Shown here: piece by piece, positions 17,344 to 25,359 of the stretch
Layout of the letters: the number at the start of each line of letters is the position of its first letter
Numbering within the stretch: position 1 is the stretch's first letter
Assembly (NCBI RefSeq): GCF_000332135.1
Contig: NZ_KB235896.1
Coordinates: forward strand, 891,355 to 955,354
Source: Anabaena sp. PCC 7108
GTDB taxonomy: Bacteria; Cyanobacteriota; Cyanobacteriia; Cyanobacteriales; Nostocaceae
Direction: 5' to 3'
DNA: 64,000 nt
The notes under the pieces: model-generated
What the model was told of the DNA's origin: nothing
The model's database searches: none
Seen by the model: the letters and a program-made list of their open reading frames with translations, nothing else
Program-made: the position numbers and the translations under genes

Positions 17344-17721
17344 CTAAGCTGCCACTAAATGCAACTCCAACCATAACCGTGGTTGGGATTGCTTCAGTTT
17401 GGACATCGGGTCATGTAGCAATCGCTTGGCACTCATGCAAACAACTTGAATAAGTCCCATATTATCTGCTACTTCCCTCAGTATTTCTTTTTGCGCTTGC
17501 ACATAGGGCAAAATATCTTCAGAACAATAAATCCCTACATATTGAAACCGTTTAGCAGGTCGTCCCCAGAAGCAGGTGATGACTTTCACATGGCACCCTT
17601 CCAGTAGTTCCCCAGTGTTAGGGTAATAGTGGTTAACGACTCTTGTGAATTCTTTAGCTAGGATATCTTCAGCAATCATTTGACTGACTATTTCTGTAGC
17701 GTCCATCACTCTAATTAGCAT
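17344..17721 (-). CDS. hypothetical protein
   Basis: A 125-residue soluble protein (MLIRVMDATEIVSQMIAEDI at the N-terminus). It shows mixed alpha/beta pattern and a conserved-looking centre, CHVKVITCFWGRPAKRFQYV. I do not recognise a family. It is single, on the same strand as the LLM oxidoreductase, and just 62 bases from a tandem heptamer array that marks its upstream side. Confidence 0.6.
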   Translation of the reverse strand: MLIRVMDATEIVSQMIAEDILAKEFTRVVNHYYPNTGELLEGCHVKVITCFWGRPAKRFQYVGIYCSEDILPYVQAQKEILREVADNMGLIQVVCMSAKRLLHDPMSKLKQSQPRLWLELHLVAA

Positions 17722-17783
17722 AACATAAATTTGTCAAACAAACCTGACATAATGCCAATTAAAGTTAAATATATTCTTAAAAT

Positions 17784-17874
17784 AATTCGTAATTCGTAAT
17801 TCGTAATTCGTAATTCGTAATTCGTAATTCGTAATTCGTAATTCGTAATTCGTAATTCGTAATTCGTAATTCGT
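17784..17874. repeat. STRR tandem array, 13 x AATTCGT
   Basis: Thirteen exact, uninterrupted copies of the heptamer AATTCGT (91 bases), followed by a partial AATTTG unit. Short tandemly repeated heptamers are typical of heterocystous cyanobacteria. The repeat is too short and has no spacers, so it is not a CRISPR. Confidence 0.95.
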
Positions 17875-18055
17875 AATTTGTTAAATATATCTTCAAAAAA
17901 AAGAGGTGTACTCTAATTAAGTATCACCTCTAAATAATGACCATATATAATGAATTCAAAATTTATTAACTGGAACAATTGAGTAATAGACACTGAGTAA
18001 TAGACACGGAACAAGAGTCTTTTATCAGCTGTTTATTGTTGGGCAAAAAACAGTA

Positions 18056-18181
18056 ATATCATGTCCGACTAATCACCTATCAAAAAAAATCTCCGCGTCC
18101 CCGCGTCTCACTGTCTCCGCGTCAGTTTAAATGATAAGTATATCTCTGACGAGACGCTACGCGAACAACCGGACATGATAT
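18056..18181. repeat. 126-base element with 12-base terminal inverted repeats
   Basis: ATATCATGTCCG at 18056-18067 and its exact complement at 18170-18181. The interior holds CTCCGCGTCCCCGCGTCTC-type sequence. A shorter relative with ATATCGTGTCCGG ends lies at 60605-60699, and a similar interior (ATCAAAAAAACTCCCCGCGTC-like) at about 62904-62990. Non-coding, MITE-like. Confidence 0.7.
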
Positions 18182-18221
18182 CCTTTCCCCATCTCCCGCT
18201 GATTAGTACAGCACTTCTGAA

Positions 18222-18533
18222 TTAACGGGAATTGCGTTCAGCAACTAAAACATCAGCGATGATATCTGGTACATTCTTTAAATCCACATATCCCTCAGAA
18301 CCAGAGATAGGAGAATTAAATGTATAATTTGGGTCACAGGCTCCTGTATCGTAAACTTGAATAAACCACTTATCAGGAAAACCTTCAACACCCAATTCTA
18401 CAATGTACCAAAACTCACCCATTAACCGCGAGTTAAAGATAGTGAACCAATCTCTATAATCTTCAGAAATATTCCAGTCTGCCAAAAGGAATTCTAGAGC
18501 TATTTTTCCAGCATCAGTTGAAGTCAATAGCAT
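18222..18533 (-). CDS. hypothetical protein, possible partner of the 18536 gene
   Basis: A 103-residue acidic soluble protein rich in aromatic residues (FWYIVELGVEGFPDKWFIQVY), unlike any family I can name. Two bases separate it from the upstream gene at 18536, which suggests a tight operon. No signal or membrane segment is visible. A SUKH/immunity-like fold is conceivable from the aromatic-acidic style but is not supported by a motif. Confidence 0.65.
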   Translation of the reverse strand: MLLTSTDAGKIALEFLLADWNISEDYRDWFTIFNSRLMGEFWYIVELGVEGFPDKWFIQVYDTGACDPNYTFNSPISGSEGYVDLKNVPDIIADVLVAERNSR

Positions 18534-18535
18534 TA

Positions 18536-18799
18536 TTACTCCTGATGTGCAACCTCATTGGAAACTTCAGGATACAAACCCAATTGTTTCGCTAATTCCT
18601 TGGCTATAAAAAATAAAAATTGAGCGCCATCTTGATTGCCTTCATGAGCAAACATAGTAGCTACTTGTAACATTGAATGTACTAAACCAGAATCAACCAA
18701 TTCAGGCTGAGATTCTAAAACTTCTGGTTCTTGACCATTAGGACATTGGAGCAATTCATCAATCAAATTAAAATATTGTGTTTGGCGTTCGTCTGTCAT
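18536..18799 (-). CDS. small helical protein, CHAT/TPR-associated N-terminal type
   Basis: An 87-residue protein: YFNLIDELLQCPNGQEPEVL, then ELVDSGLVHSMLQVATMFA and DGAQFLFFIAKELAKQLGL. The pattern L-L-x-C-P-x-G-x-E followed by LVD-x-GLV resembles the N-terminal segment of cyanobacterial TPR and CHAT-domain proteins; here it stands alone. The function is unknown. It forms a close pair with the downstream gene at 18222. Confidence 0.62.
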   Translation of the reverse strand: MTDERQTQYFNLIDELLQCPNGQEPEVLESQPELVDSGLVHSMLQVATMFAHEGNQDGAQFLFFIAKELAKQLGLYPEVSNEVAHQE

Positions 18800-18835
18800 G
18801 GTAAATTAATTTAGGGTGAATAGGAAAACTAAAAC

Positions 18836-19264
18836 TTATTGCTCGATACTTTGTTGCCAAAGCCTTTCTAGCATTTCAATTTGTGCTTTGAAAACAGCAG
18901 CGCGATAGACAAGATACCTGTCATAAACAAGAATCCCTACACCAATACCAATAGGTGTACCCAAAACCAACCATTGCAAAATTGTAGCGATTTTATATTG
19001 TTCTACTAGAATTTGCAGTTGTACAAAAAAATTATATTTAGATAATTTTTTGTTAGCTGGAGATTGAGGAGTATTTATACTCTCTGTCTGGAGAGGCAAA
19101 TGCTCAGAAACTTTATTAATATTGGTGAATTGGCAGGATAAATTCTGTGTCTTAACTAACTCTATATGTCGTCCCCAAATTAAATTAAATACTAGAAACC
19201 CTGGAGAAAGCACAGCTAAAGTAACTAAGCAAACTGTCAGAATATTTAAAACTTTTAATTTCAT
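18836..19264 (-). CDS. two-pass membrane protein, unknown function
   Basis: A 142-residue protein with an N-terminal hydrophobic helix (LTVCLVTLAVLSPGFLVFNL, about 9-28) and a second one (IATILQWLVLGTPIGIGVGI, about 93-112). The 60-residue loop between them is probably periplasmic. A short helical tail follows (FKAQIEMLERLWQQSIEQ). It precedes two small genes on the same strand and may form an operon with them. No family recognised. Confidence 0.6.
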   Translation of the reverse strand: MKLKVLNILTVCLVTLAVLSPGFLVFNLIWGRHIELVKTQNLSCQFTNINKVSEHLPLQTESINTPQSPANKKLSKYNFFVQLQILVEQYKIATILQWLVLGTPIGIGVGILVYDRYLVYRAAVFKAQIEMLERLWQQSIEQ

Positions 19265-20485
19265 CTTCGCTCTCCCTTCCTAGGTAGCATTTACCCAGTA
19301 AGAAAATTTATTTTATGGTTTACTACTGCACCTTATTATTGTCAATTCTCAAACAGCCATGGAATTTTAGATTTTCAAATTAGATTTTCCAAAGACACCT
19401 AGTAGATGACATACAATAATTTAAAATTTCAAATCTAAATTTTTCAATCTAAAAATTGGCAAGTTGATGAGTTACAACTCTATGTACAATCTACTCATAA
19501 AGTATTACTAAGCAATTGAAAATTAAAAATCTCAAATACACTCCCTTTTGTATTCACTAATACTGACAAGATTTAACCGGTTGTGAAGAGAGATTAGAAC
19601 TCAGTTAGGGTGAAGAAGTCCCCCCTAGTTCTCTAGACTTGCGTCCAGGAATTTCGGGGGGTAGAGGGGAATCTCTGCGTAAATCCTATTCATGTTTATA
19701 GCAGTCACCCCTCCAGGACACAGTTTACCCCACTGGGATTAAGATTATTAAACTCATTACAATAGTACTCAAAGCCTAAAAGACTTATATAGTCAGACTT
19801 ATAAAAAAAATTTGGGGTAGAGGTGCTAGTCTTTTTAAGAAGGGGTACTAGCATTTATCAGGTAGGGTTCGGGGATGATTGTACTCAACTTTAATGCTTG
19901 ATTGGCTGATGTTTAAGGAGATTTACAAATCGTTTTTAGCCTTAAAAATTTGTACTCAAATAATAACATATCCTGACAAAGTGGAACTGAATTAAAAATA
20001 AACTAAATCACCAAAAAAAACAATTAAAATTTATAACTCAGGTGATTTGATCTTGACATCATCAAAATCTGGAGATAGCCACAGCGATCAAGATTAGGAC
20101 GTTAAAAATTATAATTAGTAGGGGTTTAGCACTGCTAAACCCCTACAACTGAAGATTATCTAATGTCCTAATTATCTTGGCTACAGCCATATATCACAAC
20201 TAAATAGGTTTAAAAAATTCTAAAAAATTCTATAGGTATAGCTAAAGAGCAATTAAAAATCGGCAAGTATGTTATGTGGGGTATAAATCTCGGTTACAAA
20301 ACTTAATTGTGTTGATCTAGGCTACCGCTAATAACCCGTTAAGTGGCAGATTGAGTTAGTTGGCGGGGCTTGAGAAGTAGATTTACGAGTTTTAAAATGT
20401 TGCTCAAATACAAATTAAATAAGTCAAAACCTATTATTATGAATAAGGACTTAAAAGTAATATTTAGAATATTAGGAGTTAATAA
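19265..20485. other. 1.2-kb non-coding region upstream of cysK
   Basis: A/T-rich, with no convincing gene on either strand. It contains short inverted repeats (for example TGCTAGT...ACTAGCA near 19822-19852) and the perfect palindrome at 20118-20146. A leader or small RNA ahead of cysK is possible but cannot be demonstrated. Confidence 0.5.
20118..20146. repeat. 29-base perfect palindrome, copy 1
   Basis: Arms GTAGGGGTTTAGCA and TGCTAAACCCCTAC around one central base. A near-identical copy with two changes lies at 25330-25356. Probably a small dispersed palindrome of this genome. Confidence 0.75.
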
Positions 20486-21427
20486 ATGCGAATTGCTCAA
20501 GATGTAACAGAACTTATTGGCAAAACCCCCTTAGTTCAGTTGAACAAAATTCCCCCAGCAGAAGGAGTAGTTGCCAGAATAGTTGTTAAATTAGAGGGCA
20601 TGAACCCAGCGGCTTCAGTCAAAGACCGAATCGGTTTGAGTATGGTGCTTTCAGCCGAAGCAGAGGGTTTAATTACCCCCGGAAAAACCGTTTTAGTCGA
20701 ACCTACCTCTGGTAACACCGGCATAGCTTTAGCAATGGTAGCAGCTGCCCGTGGCTACAGTTTGATTTTAACCATGCCAGAAACCATGAGCCAAGAAAGA
20801 CGAGCCATGCTGCGAGCTTATGGTGCAACTTTGGAGTTAACACCAGGCCCCCAAGGAATGCGGGGAGCAATTAGCAAAGCTGAGGAAATAGTGGCTAAGA
20901 CTCCCAATGCATTTATGTTGCAACAATTCCGCAACCCAGCTAATCCGAAAATTCACCGAGAAACAACGGCTGAGGAAATTTGGACAGATACTGATGGTGA
21001 AGCAGATATATTAATTGCTGGTGTAGGAACTGGAGGAACGATTACTGGTATTGCAGAGATACTTAAACAACGCAAACCCAGTTTTCAAGTGATTGCGGTT
21101 GAACCTAGCAACAGTCCTGTCCTTTCTGGAGGTGAACCCGGCGCTCATAAAATTCAAGGAATTGGTGCAGGATTTGTCCCCGATGTTTTGCGTCAAGAAT
21201 TAATTGATGAAGTGATTCGCGTCAGTGACGACCAAGCAATGTCTTATGGACGCAGATTAGCAAAAGAAGAAGGTTTATTATCAGGAATATCATCTGGTGC
21301 GGCTTTGTGTGCGGCTATTCAAGTCGGTCAGCGTCCAGAAAATGCTGGTAAATTAATTGTCATGATTCAGCCTTCTTTTGGTGAACGCTATCTGAGTACA
21401 GCAATGTTTCAAGAATTGATGAGTTAA
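20486..21427 (+). CDS. cysK: cysteine synthase A (O-acetylserine sulfhydrylase)
   Basis: A 313-residue PLP-dependent fold-type II enzyme: [12 protein letters not shown] at the N-terminus, [11 protein letters not shown] with the PLP-binding lysine (about 46), the [13 protein letters not shown] loop, PETMSQERR, the glycine loop [11 protein letters not shown] and SSGAALCAA. It makes cysteine from O-acetylserine and sulphide in the cytosol. Length is typical. A PLP enzyme of the cystathionine synthase type is possible but its length argues for CysK. ATG 20486 has GGAG eight bases upstream. Sulphur-related genes follow on the other strand. Confidence 0.94.
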   Translation: MRIAQDVTELIGKTPLVQLNKIPPAEGVVARIVVKLEGMNPAASVKDRIGLSMVLSAEAEGLITPGKTVLVEPTSGNTGIALAMVAAARGYSLILTMPETMSQERRAMLRAYGATLELTPGPQGMRGAISKAEEIVAKTPNAFMLQQFRNPANPKIHRETTAEEIWTDTDGEADILIAGVGTGGTITGIAEILKQRKPSFQVIAVEPSNSPVLSGGEPGAHKIQGIGAGFVPDVLRQELIDEVIRVSDDQAMSYGRRLAKEEGLLSGISSGAALCAAIQVGQRPENAGKLIVMIQPSFGERYLSTAMFQELMS

Positions 21428-21538
21428 GTTAATTTATTGACCCCAATTTTTAGTGTTTTTTAGGTTGGGTATTGAAACGCTCACATAATCAGTATTTACT
21501 CAATTTGGAGATTTGCAAGATTGAGGATTATTCTGATT

Positions 21539-21579
21539 CATCCTGTAAATCCTTGAATCCTAAAAATCCTGATTCTGAC
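21539..21579 (-). repeat. 41-base dispersed repeat (CATCCTGTAAATCC...), uninterrupted copy
   Basis: Begins CATCCTGTAAATCCTT and ends CCTGATTCTGAC. Another uninterrupted copy, inverted, is at 24643-24683. A third, at 23866-23951, carries about 45 extra bases. Non-coding. Confidence 0.7.
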
Positions 21580-21605
21580 ATTTTTAATCATCAGAATCAG
21601 GATTT
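21564..21605. terminator. bidirectional hairpin between cysK and the ArsC-like gene
   Basis: AAATCCTGATTCTGA (21564-21578) and its exact complement TCAGAATCAGGATTT (21591-21605) with a 12-base loop, lying between two convergent genes. Position and strength suit a two-way terminator. Half of the stem belongs to the 41-base dispersed repeat, so the terminator may be built from two repeat ends. Confidence 0.6.
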
Positions 21606-21622
21606 ATTGAATATTTAAATAT

Positions 21623-22114
21623 CTAATGCTGGTGTTGTTCTTTTCCGTGATGTTTACAACCACCTTCACCCTTATGGTGTTCGTGATTATGACCATGAGA
21701 GCAACCTTGGAGGTCTTGCTGCATTAAGCTTTCGCTCATTTCCTTTAAAGAGTTATCCACAGCTTTTAAGCCTATCCATGCGTCGATTTTCTCGACATCA
21801 AAGCCTACTTCACGTCTATCTCCTACTTCCAGTAAAGGACGACGAATTAATAAAGGATCTCTGAGCATCATTAATAAAGCGGTGTCACCGTCGATTTTCT
21901 CAGGGTTAACCTCTCCAGATTTTACCCTCGGTGCGGCTTTGTTGAACCATTCAACTACAGGGCGATTTCCAAAAAATGAACGCAATCTTTCTGCTGTCCA
22001 AGGTTCTGTTAATAGACTATATGTTACTACCTCATGACCTGCGGCTGTCAGCAAAACTTTTTGCTTTGTACCACCTTTACAGCCTGGTTTTTCATAGAAA
22101 ATTACTCTGGCCAT
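21623..22114 (-). CDS. nitrogenase-associated ArsC/Spx-like protein, His-rich tail
   Basis: A 163-residue thioredoxin-fold protein of the ArsC/Spx/nitrogenase-associated (NifO-like) group: MARVIFYEKPGCKGGTKQK with a single Cys at the active-site position, then LRSFFGNRPVVEWFNKAAP and RDPLLIRRPLLEVGD. The last 25 residues are histidine- and glycine-rich with cysteines (CSHGHNHEHH, CKHHGKEQHQH), probably metal-binding. Family members occur with nif genes in diazotrophs. The reaction is unknown. Its tail and its setting beside cysK and a cysteine-dioxygenase-like gene suggest a metal or sulphur role. Confidence 0.85.
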   Translation of the reverse strand: MARVIFYEKPGCKGGTKQKVLLTAAGHEVVTYSLLTEPWTAERLRSFFGNRPVVEWFNKAAPRVKSGEVNPEKIDGDTALLMMLRDPLLIRRPLLEVGDRREVGFDVEKIDAWIGLKAVDNSLKEMSESLMQQDLQGCSHGHNHEHHKGEGGCKHHGKEQHQH

Positions 22115-22309
22115 TGCTATATCTCCTATAAGGTTTTTATTCGATTTCTGGACAGTAAATAATTAACCGCAGATAAACGCAGATAGACGCAGATAAAAGA
22201 AAGATGGTGGGTTTTAATGATAGGTAAATATTCAGGATTTTTTACCTATTACTATTAGTTGCTATCTATTTATCACAATAATCATTTATTTCTGTTTTTG
22301 CCACTACAT

Positions 22310-22921
22310 TTAAAATTTTTTAGCAATGTGGTTAATGATATCAAATTCAAATCTTGTTTTGGGGTCGGTTTCTCCATATATATTAAATGTAACTGTCGGT
22401 TCTTCTCCCACAGCTTGCACGCAATGTATTGTATCAGGTGTAAAACTGATAATATCACCTGGAAATAAATTTATTTCGCCAGTTGTTTCAATTTTATCAG
22501 GAAACTCTGGATGAGAACTGCGCCGCCAAAATGTATTTTTTTCCTCGCCTTTTAACAATGCTACTACTCCCCATGTTCCATGATTATGAATATTGGAAAT
22601 TGTCCCCGGTGCAAATGTGACTGTTTGCACAGTTAAGGGAAATCCTAATTCATCGTATAACAGTAAAACTGATGTTCCTGTTTTACTGTCAGCTTCTAAA
22701 AATTGACTGTTTACCCAATAGGAATTTATAATTAATCGCCTGACTAGCATTCTAATTTCAGGGAGACGAGTTGATTCATCCTCAACATTATTGAGAACAT
22801 CTTCTATCTCAGTTAGAAACCGATATAGGCGATAATTATCACGCAATAAATCCCAAACTCTCGCTGATTTACAGGCTTGATGCTGTCCATCTCCAGCGAC
22901 AAACCAATCCTTACCTTCCAT
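22310..22921 (-). CDS. cysteine-dioxygenase-like cupin
   Basis: A 203-residue protein of the cysteine dioxygenase type I/cupin group. The metal-binding motif is visible: TISNIHNHGTWGVVALLKGE (His, His and Glu ligands, about residues 108-127), and DTIHCVQAVG supplies the third His. It would oxidise cysteine or a related thiol to its sulphinate using Fe(II) and O2, in the cytosol. The substrate is inferred from family only. A short possible ORF lies 17 bases upstream on the same strand. Confidence 0.85.
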   Translation of the reverse strand: MEGKDWFVAGDGQHQACKSARVWDLLRDNYRLYRFLTEIEDVLNNVEDESTRLPEIRMLVRRLIINSYWVNSQFLEADSKTGTSVLLLYDELGFPLTVQTVTFAPGTISNIHNHGTWGVVALLKGEEKNTFWRRSSHPEFPDKIETTGEINLFPGDIISFTPDTIHCVQAVGEEPTVTFNIYGETDPKTRFEFDIINHIAKKF

Positions 22922-22938
22922 AATTTCTATACTATCAA

Positions 22939-23097
22939 TTATGAATATTTGGGTAAGAAAAGCATGGGAGGATTGGTTTGAGGCATCATAGTTATAGGAG
23001 CTACTGGAGATGCAGGTAGCGTAGGTAGGAGAACAGTATTATTATTAGATGTAGAGAGAGATTGATAAGAAAATGAAGTAGATAACCAATTGTTCAT
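22939..23097 (-). CDS. possible small ORF upstream of the cupin gene
   Basis: A 52-codon frame from ATG 23097 to TAA 22939, ending 17 bases before the cupin start. It encodes a Ser/Asn-rich N-terminus and a proline-rich end (PTLPASPVAPITMMPQTNPP). The ribosome site is weak and I know no homologue. It may be a real small protein, a leader peptide or chance. Confidence 0.3.
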   Translation of the reverse strand: MNNWLSTSFSYQSLSTSNNNTVLLPTLPASPVAPITMMPQTNPPMLFLPKYS

Positions 23098-23156
23098 GAC
23101 TTTTGATTGGTGATTAGTGATTGGTGATTGATCAAACTCTTACGTAGTCTCTATAA

Positions 23157-23642
23157 TTAATCATCTTCTTCTGGTGGACGGGTTAAAATATCCAGAAGAA
23201 TACCAGCACCAAAATCATTTTTTTCATCAATACCTTTAATTCTGGTACTGATTTCCTTAGCTTGTTCTAAATCTCCTAGTTTAGCTAATACCAAACCAGA
23301 AGCAGCATAAGCATTTAAATACAATCTGATTTGTGGTTCTTCGTGTCGCTGAACTAAGATGGATTTTAGGTCTTCCCAATTATCAGGTAATTTTTCTATT
23401 TCTTTAATTTTAGCAATTAATTGCTCTGCTGTTGTCAGTGCTAGAGGATAATTATTTTTGTAGTAAAAATATCTATAAGCTGCAACTAAAACATCTGTAT
23501 TTCCTTGGGTTTTAGCTAAAGCTTGTTGCATATATTTTTCTGAGACTTCTGTATTTTCCCAAGTCTGTGCTGCTAATATCAATAATTCCTTCACCTCATC
23601 AGATACGTCAAACCATGAGAATTTGTTGGTGTTGGTTTGCAT
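23157..23642 (-). CDS. TPR-like protein
   Basis: A 161-residue soluble helical protein: EKYMQQALAKTQGNTDVLVAAYRYFYYKNNYPLALTTAEQ contains two TPR-like helices, and AYAASGLVLAKLGDLEQAKEI a further canonical one. The C-terminus is acidic (RPPEEDD). It resembles small cyanobacterial TPR adaptor proteins. No partner can be named. Start ATG 23642. Confidence 0.75.
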   Translation of the reverse strand: MQTNTNKFSWFDVSDEVKELLILAAQTWENTEVSEKYMQQALAKTQGNTDVLVAAYRYFYYKNNYPLALTTAEQLIAKIKEIEKLPDNWEDLKSILVQRHEEPQIRLYLNAYAASGLVLAKLGDLEQAKEISTRIKGIDEKNDFGAGILLDILTRPPEEDD

Positions 23643-24000
23643 AATATTTTAACATTGTAAATTGTCTGAAATGGCTAACGCCTCCCGTCAGGGATACAGG
23701 ATTTACAGGATTTGAGGATTTACAGGATGTAATTTACCAATTACCAATCTAATTTATTTTAGAACATACACTAGACGTAATTCTGTAAATTTTAGATTAT
23801 CTCAATATCTATCTTGAAAAAGAATAAATAGTTAACCAAAATCATAACTTACACACAAATAATACCATCCTGTAAATCCTGAAATCCTGGACATTATCTC
23901 GACTATGGCTACGCCACGCAGGCTATCGCTCGATAACCACCTGATTCTGACAATTAAAATCCTTAAATTCTGAACATAACACAGAAATCTAGAATATTTT
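23643..24000. other. repeat-filled intergenic region
   Basis: No gene seen. It contains a GGATTTACAGGAT direct pair at 23693-23722 and the interrupted dispersed repeat at 23866-23951. Confidence 0.6.
23866..23951 (-). repeat. dispersed repeat interrupted by a second repeat
   Basis: The ends match the 41-base repeat at 21539-21579 and 24643-24683 (CATCCTGTAAATCC at 23866 and CCTGATTCTGAC at 23940-23951), but about 45 extra bases sit inside. The insert includes the 24-base sequence at 23904-23927 that also occurs alone at 4576-4599 and is bounded by TTATC-CGA and TCGATAA. This is a filled site beside two empty ones. Confidence 0.72.
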
Positions 24001-24570
24001 TTACTCAAAAACAACACCACGATAAATTTCTGCTATTGGTAATTCTACCCCAATTGACTCCAGAGAAATAGATTGTTCTAAATTATTGAAATCACTTAAT
24101 AACCAACCTTGAGATTGTTTACTATATTTTTCTATAAAAATTTCATCTTGTTCAACTAATAAATATTCGCAAAAACTGCTAATTGAACGATAGATCCGAA
24201 ACTTTCCTATGCGGTAATAATCTGCTGTAGAAGGAGATAATACTTCCACAATTAAAATAGGATTTAAAACTTCATCACTGCGATTTTCATTTAGTTGCGG
24301 TTCTCTTTCAAAAACCATCACATCTGGATATAATCCGCGTTGATGTTCAGGAATCCATAGCCGCAAATCGCTATTAATTGGCTCAAATTTACTATCCCGT
24401 AGCAGAAATTTTAGAAATGCAAAAATATTACCACCTATACGGCTGTGGTTGAGTGATCCTCCTGGCATTGGTATAATTTCCCCATCATGATATTCGTTGC
24501 GCCCTTCAGCTTTTTCTTCAATGGCGCGATATTCATCTAAACTATAACGACGCTCAACAGTGGTAATCAT
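24001..24570 (-). CDS. Uma2 family protein (PD-(D/E)XK-like fold)
   Basis: A 189-residue Uma2 (DUF820) protein, a restriction-endonuclease-like fold greatly expanded in cyanobacteria. Family features: SLDEYRAIEEKAEGRNEYHDGEIIPMPGGS near the N-terminus, RGLYPDVMVFERE with the conserved Asp, and PILIVEVLSPSTADYYR with the Glu. Its function is not known; nuclease activity is suspected from the fold. It is single and faces away from a second Uma2 gene at 24757. Confidence 0.88.
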   Translation of the reverse strand: MITTVERRYSLDEYRAIEEKAEGRNEYHDGEIIPMPGGSLNHSRIGGNIFAFLKFLLRDSKFEPINSDLRLWIPEHQRGLYPDVMVFEREPQLNENRSDEVLNPILIVEVLSPSTADYYRIGKFRIYRSISSFCEYLLVEQDEIFIEKYSKQSQGWLLSDFNNLEQSISLESIGVELPIAEIYRGVVFE

Positions 24571-24642
24571 TATGCTGTCACCGATTACGTAGCAGGTATT
24601 ATGATTATAGCAAAATTGCGGCTATAAGTAATGATGGAGTTT

Positions 24643-24683
24643 GTCAGAATCAGGATATCCAGGATTTAAGGATTTACAGGATG
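24643..24683 (+). repeat. 41-base dispersed repeat, uninterrupted inverted copy
   Basis: GTCAGAATCAGGATATCC to TTTACAGGATG, the reverse complement form of the repeat at 21539-21579. It lies between two divergent Uma2 genes. Confidence 0.7.
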
Positions 24684-24756
24684 TGTGATTGGATGATGTT
24701 TTAATACTTATAAATAATGTTAAAATTAAACCAGCAGTAATCATGGAGTAAGTGTC

Positions 24757-25332
24757 ATGGTACAAACTAAACATAGATTTGCAAGTTTTGAAGAATATTT
24801 ATCTTATGATGATGGCACAGATAACTTGTATGAATTGTTTAATGGTGAGTTGATTGAAATGCCACCAGAATCAGGTATTAATGTGCAGATTGCCACATTT
24901 CTATTAATTCAATTCGTTTCACTCTTAGGCTATAAAAGAGTGCGGGGACATGGTTTAGAATTGGAAGTAAGAGGAGAACCAAGAAACCGTTATCCTGACC
25001 TGACTATTATTCGAGAAGAACATATTCAACAATTAGCAAACCGTAACACGATTCGCCTCTCAATGTCACCACCTTTGTTAGTTGTTGAAGTTGTTAGCCC
25101 TGGGGAATTACAAAGAGATAGAGATTTTATCGCCAAGCGTCTACAGTATCAAGATTGTGGTATTGCTGAATATTGGATTATTGACCCCCAAACCAAAAGT
25201 ATATTAGTTTTAGAATTAGTGAATGAAATTTATAATGAAGTTGGTGTTTTTGCAGGGGATGAATTAGTTATTTCTCCACAATTTAAGAATTTGAATTTAC
25301 AAGCATCACAGATTTTTGAACAAGGAAGTTAG
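24757..25332 (+). CDS. Uma2 family protein
   Basis: A 191-residue Uma2 (DUF820) protein: FASFEEYLSYDDGTDNLYELFNGELIEMPPES, then RGEPRNRYPDLTIIREEH with the conserved Asp and PPLLVVEVVSPGE with the Glu. The sequence is of a different subgroup from its neighbour, so the pair is not a recent duplicate. The function is unknown. It ends at a palindromic repeat that may act as terminator. Confidence 0.88.
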   Translation: MVQTKHRFASFEEYLSYDDGTDNLYELFNGELIEMPPESGINVQIATFLLIQFVSLLGYKRVRGHGLELEVRGEPRNRYPDLTIIREEHIQQLANRNTIRLSMSPPLLVVEVVSPGELQRDRDFIAKRLQYQDCGIAEYWIIDPQTKSILVLELVNEIYNEVGVFAGDELVISPQFKNLNLQASQIFEQGS

Positions 25333-25356
25333 GGGTTTAGCATTGCTAAACCCTTA
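25330..25356. terminator. palindrome between convergent Uma2 and ctaE genes
   Basis: AGGGGTTTAGCA, one base, then TGCTAAACCC with a near-complete right arm. It is the second copy of the palindrome at 20118-20146. The position between convergent genes suits a two-way terminator. Confidence 0.5.
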
Positions 25357-25359
25357 CAT

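Noticed and set aside
17784-17874. Tandem repeat as a possible CRISPR array
   Set aside because: The unit is only seven bases, with no spacers and no cas genes; it is an STRR array.
24001-25332. Uma2 genes as a transposon
   Set aside because: The two Uma2 proteins are diverged from each other and there are no terminal repeats or transposase.
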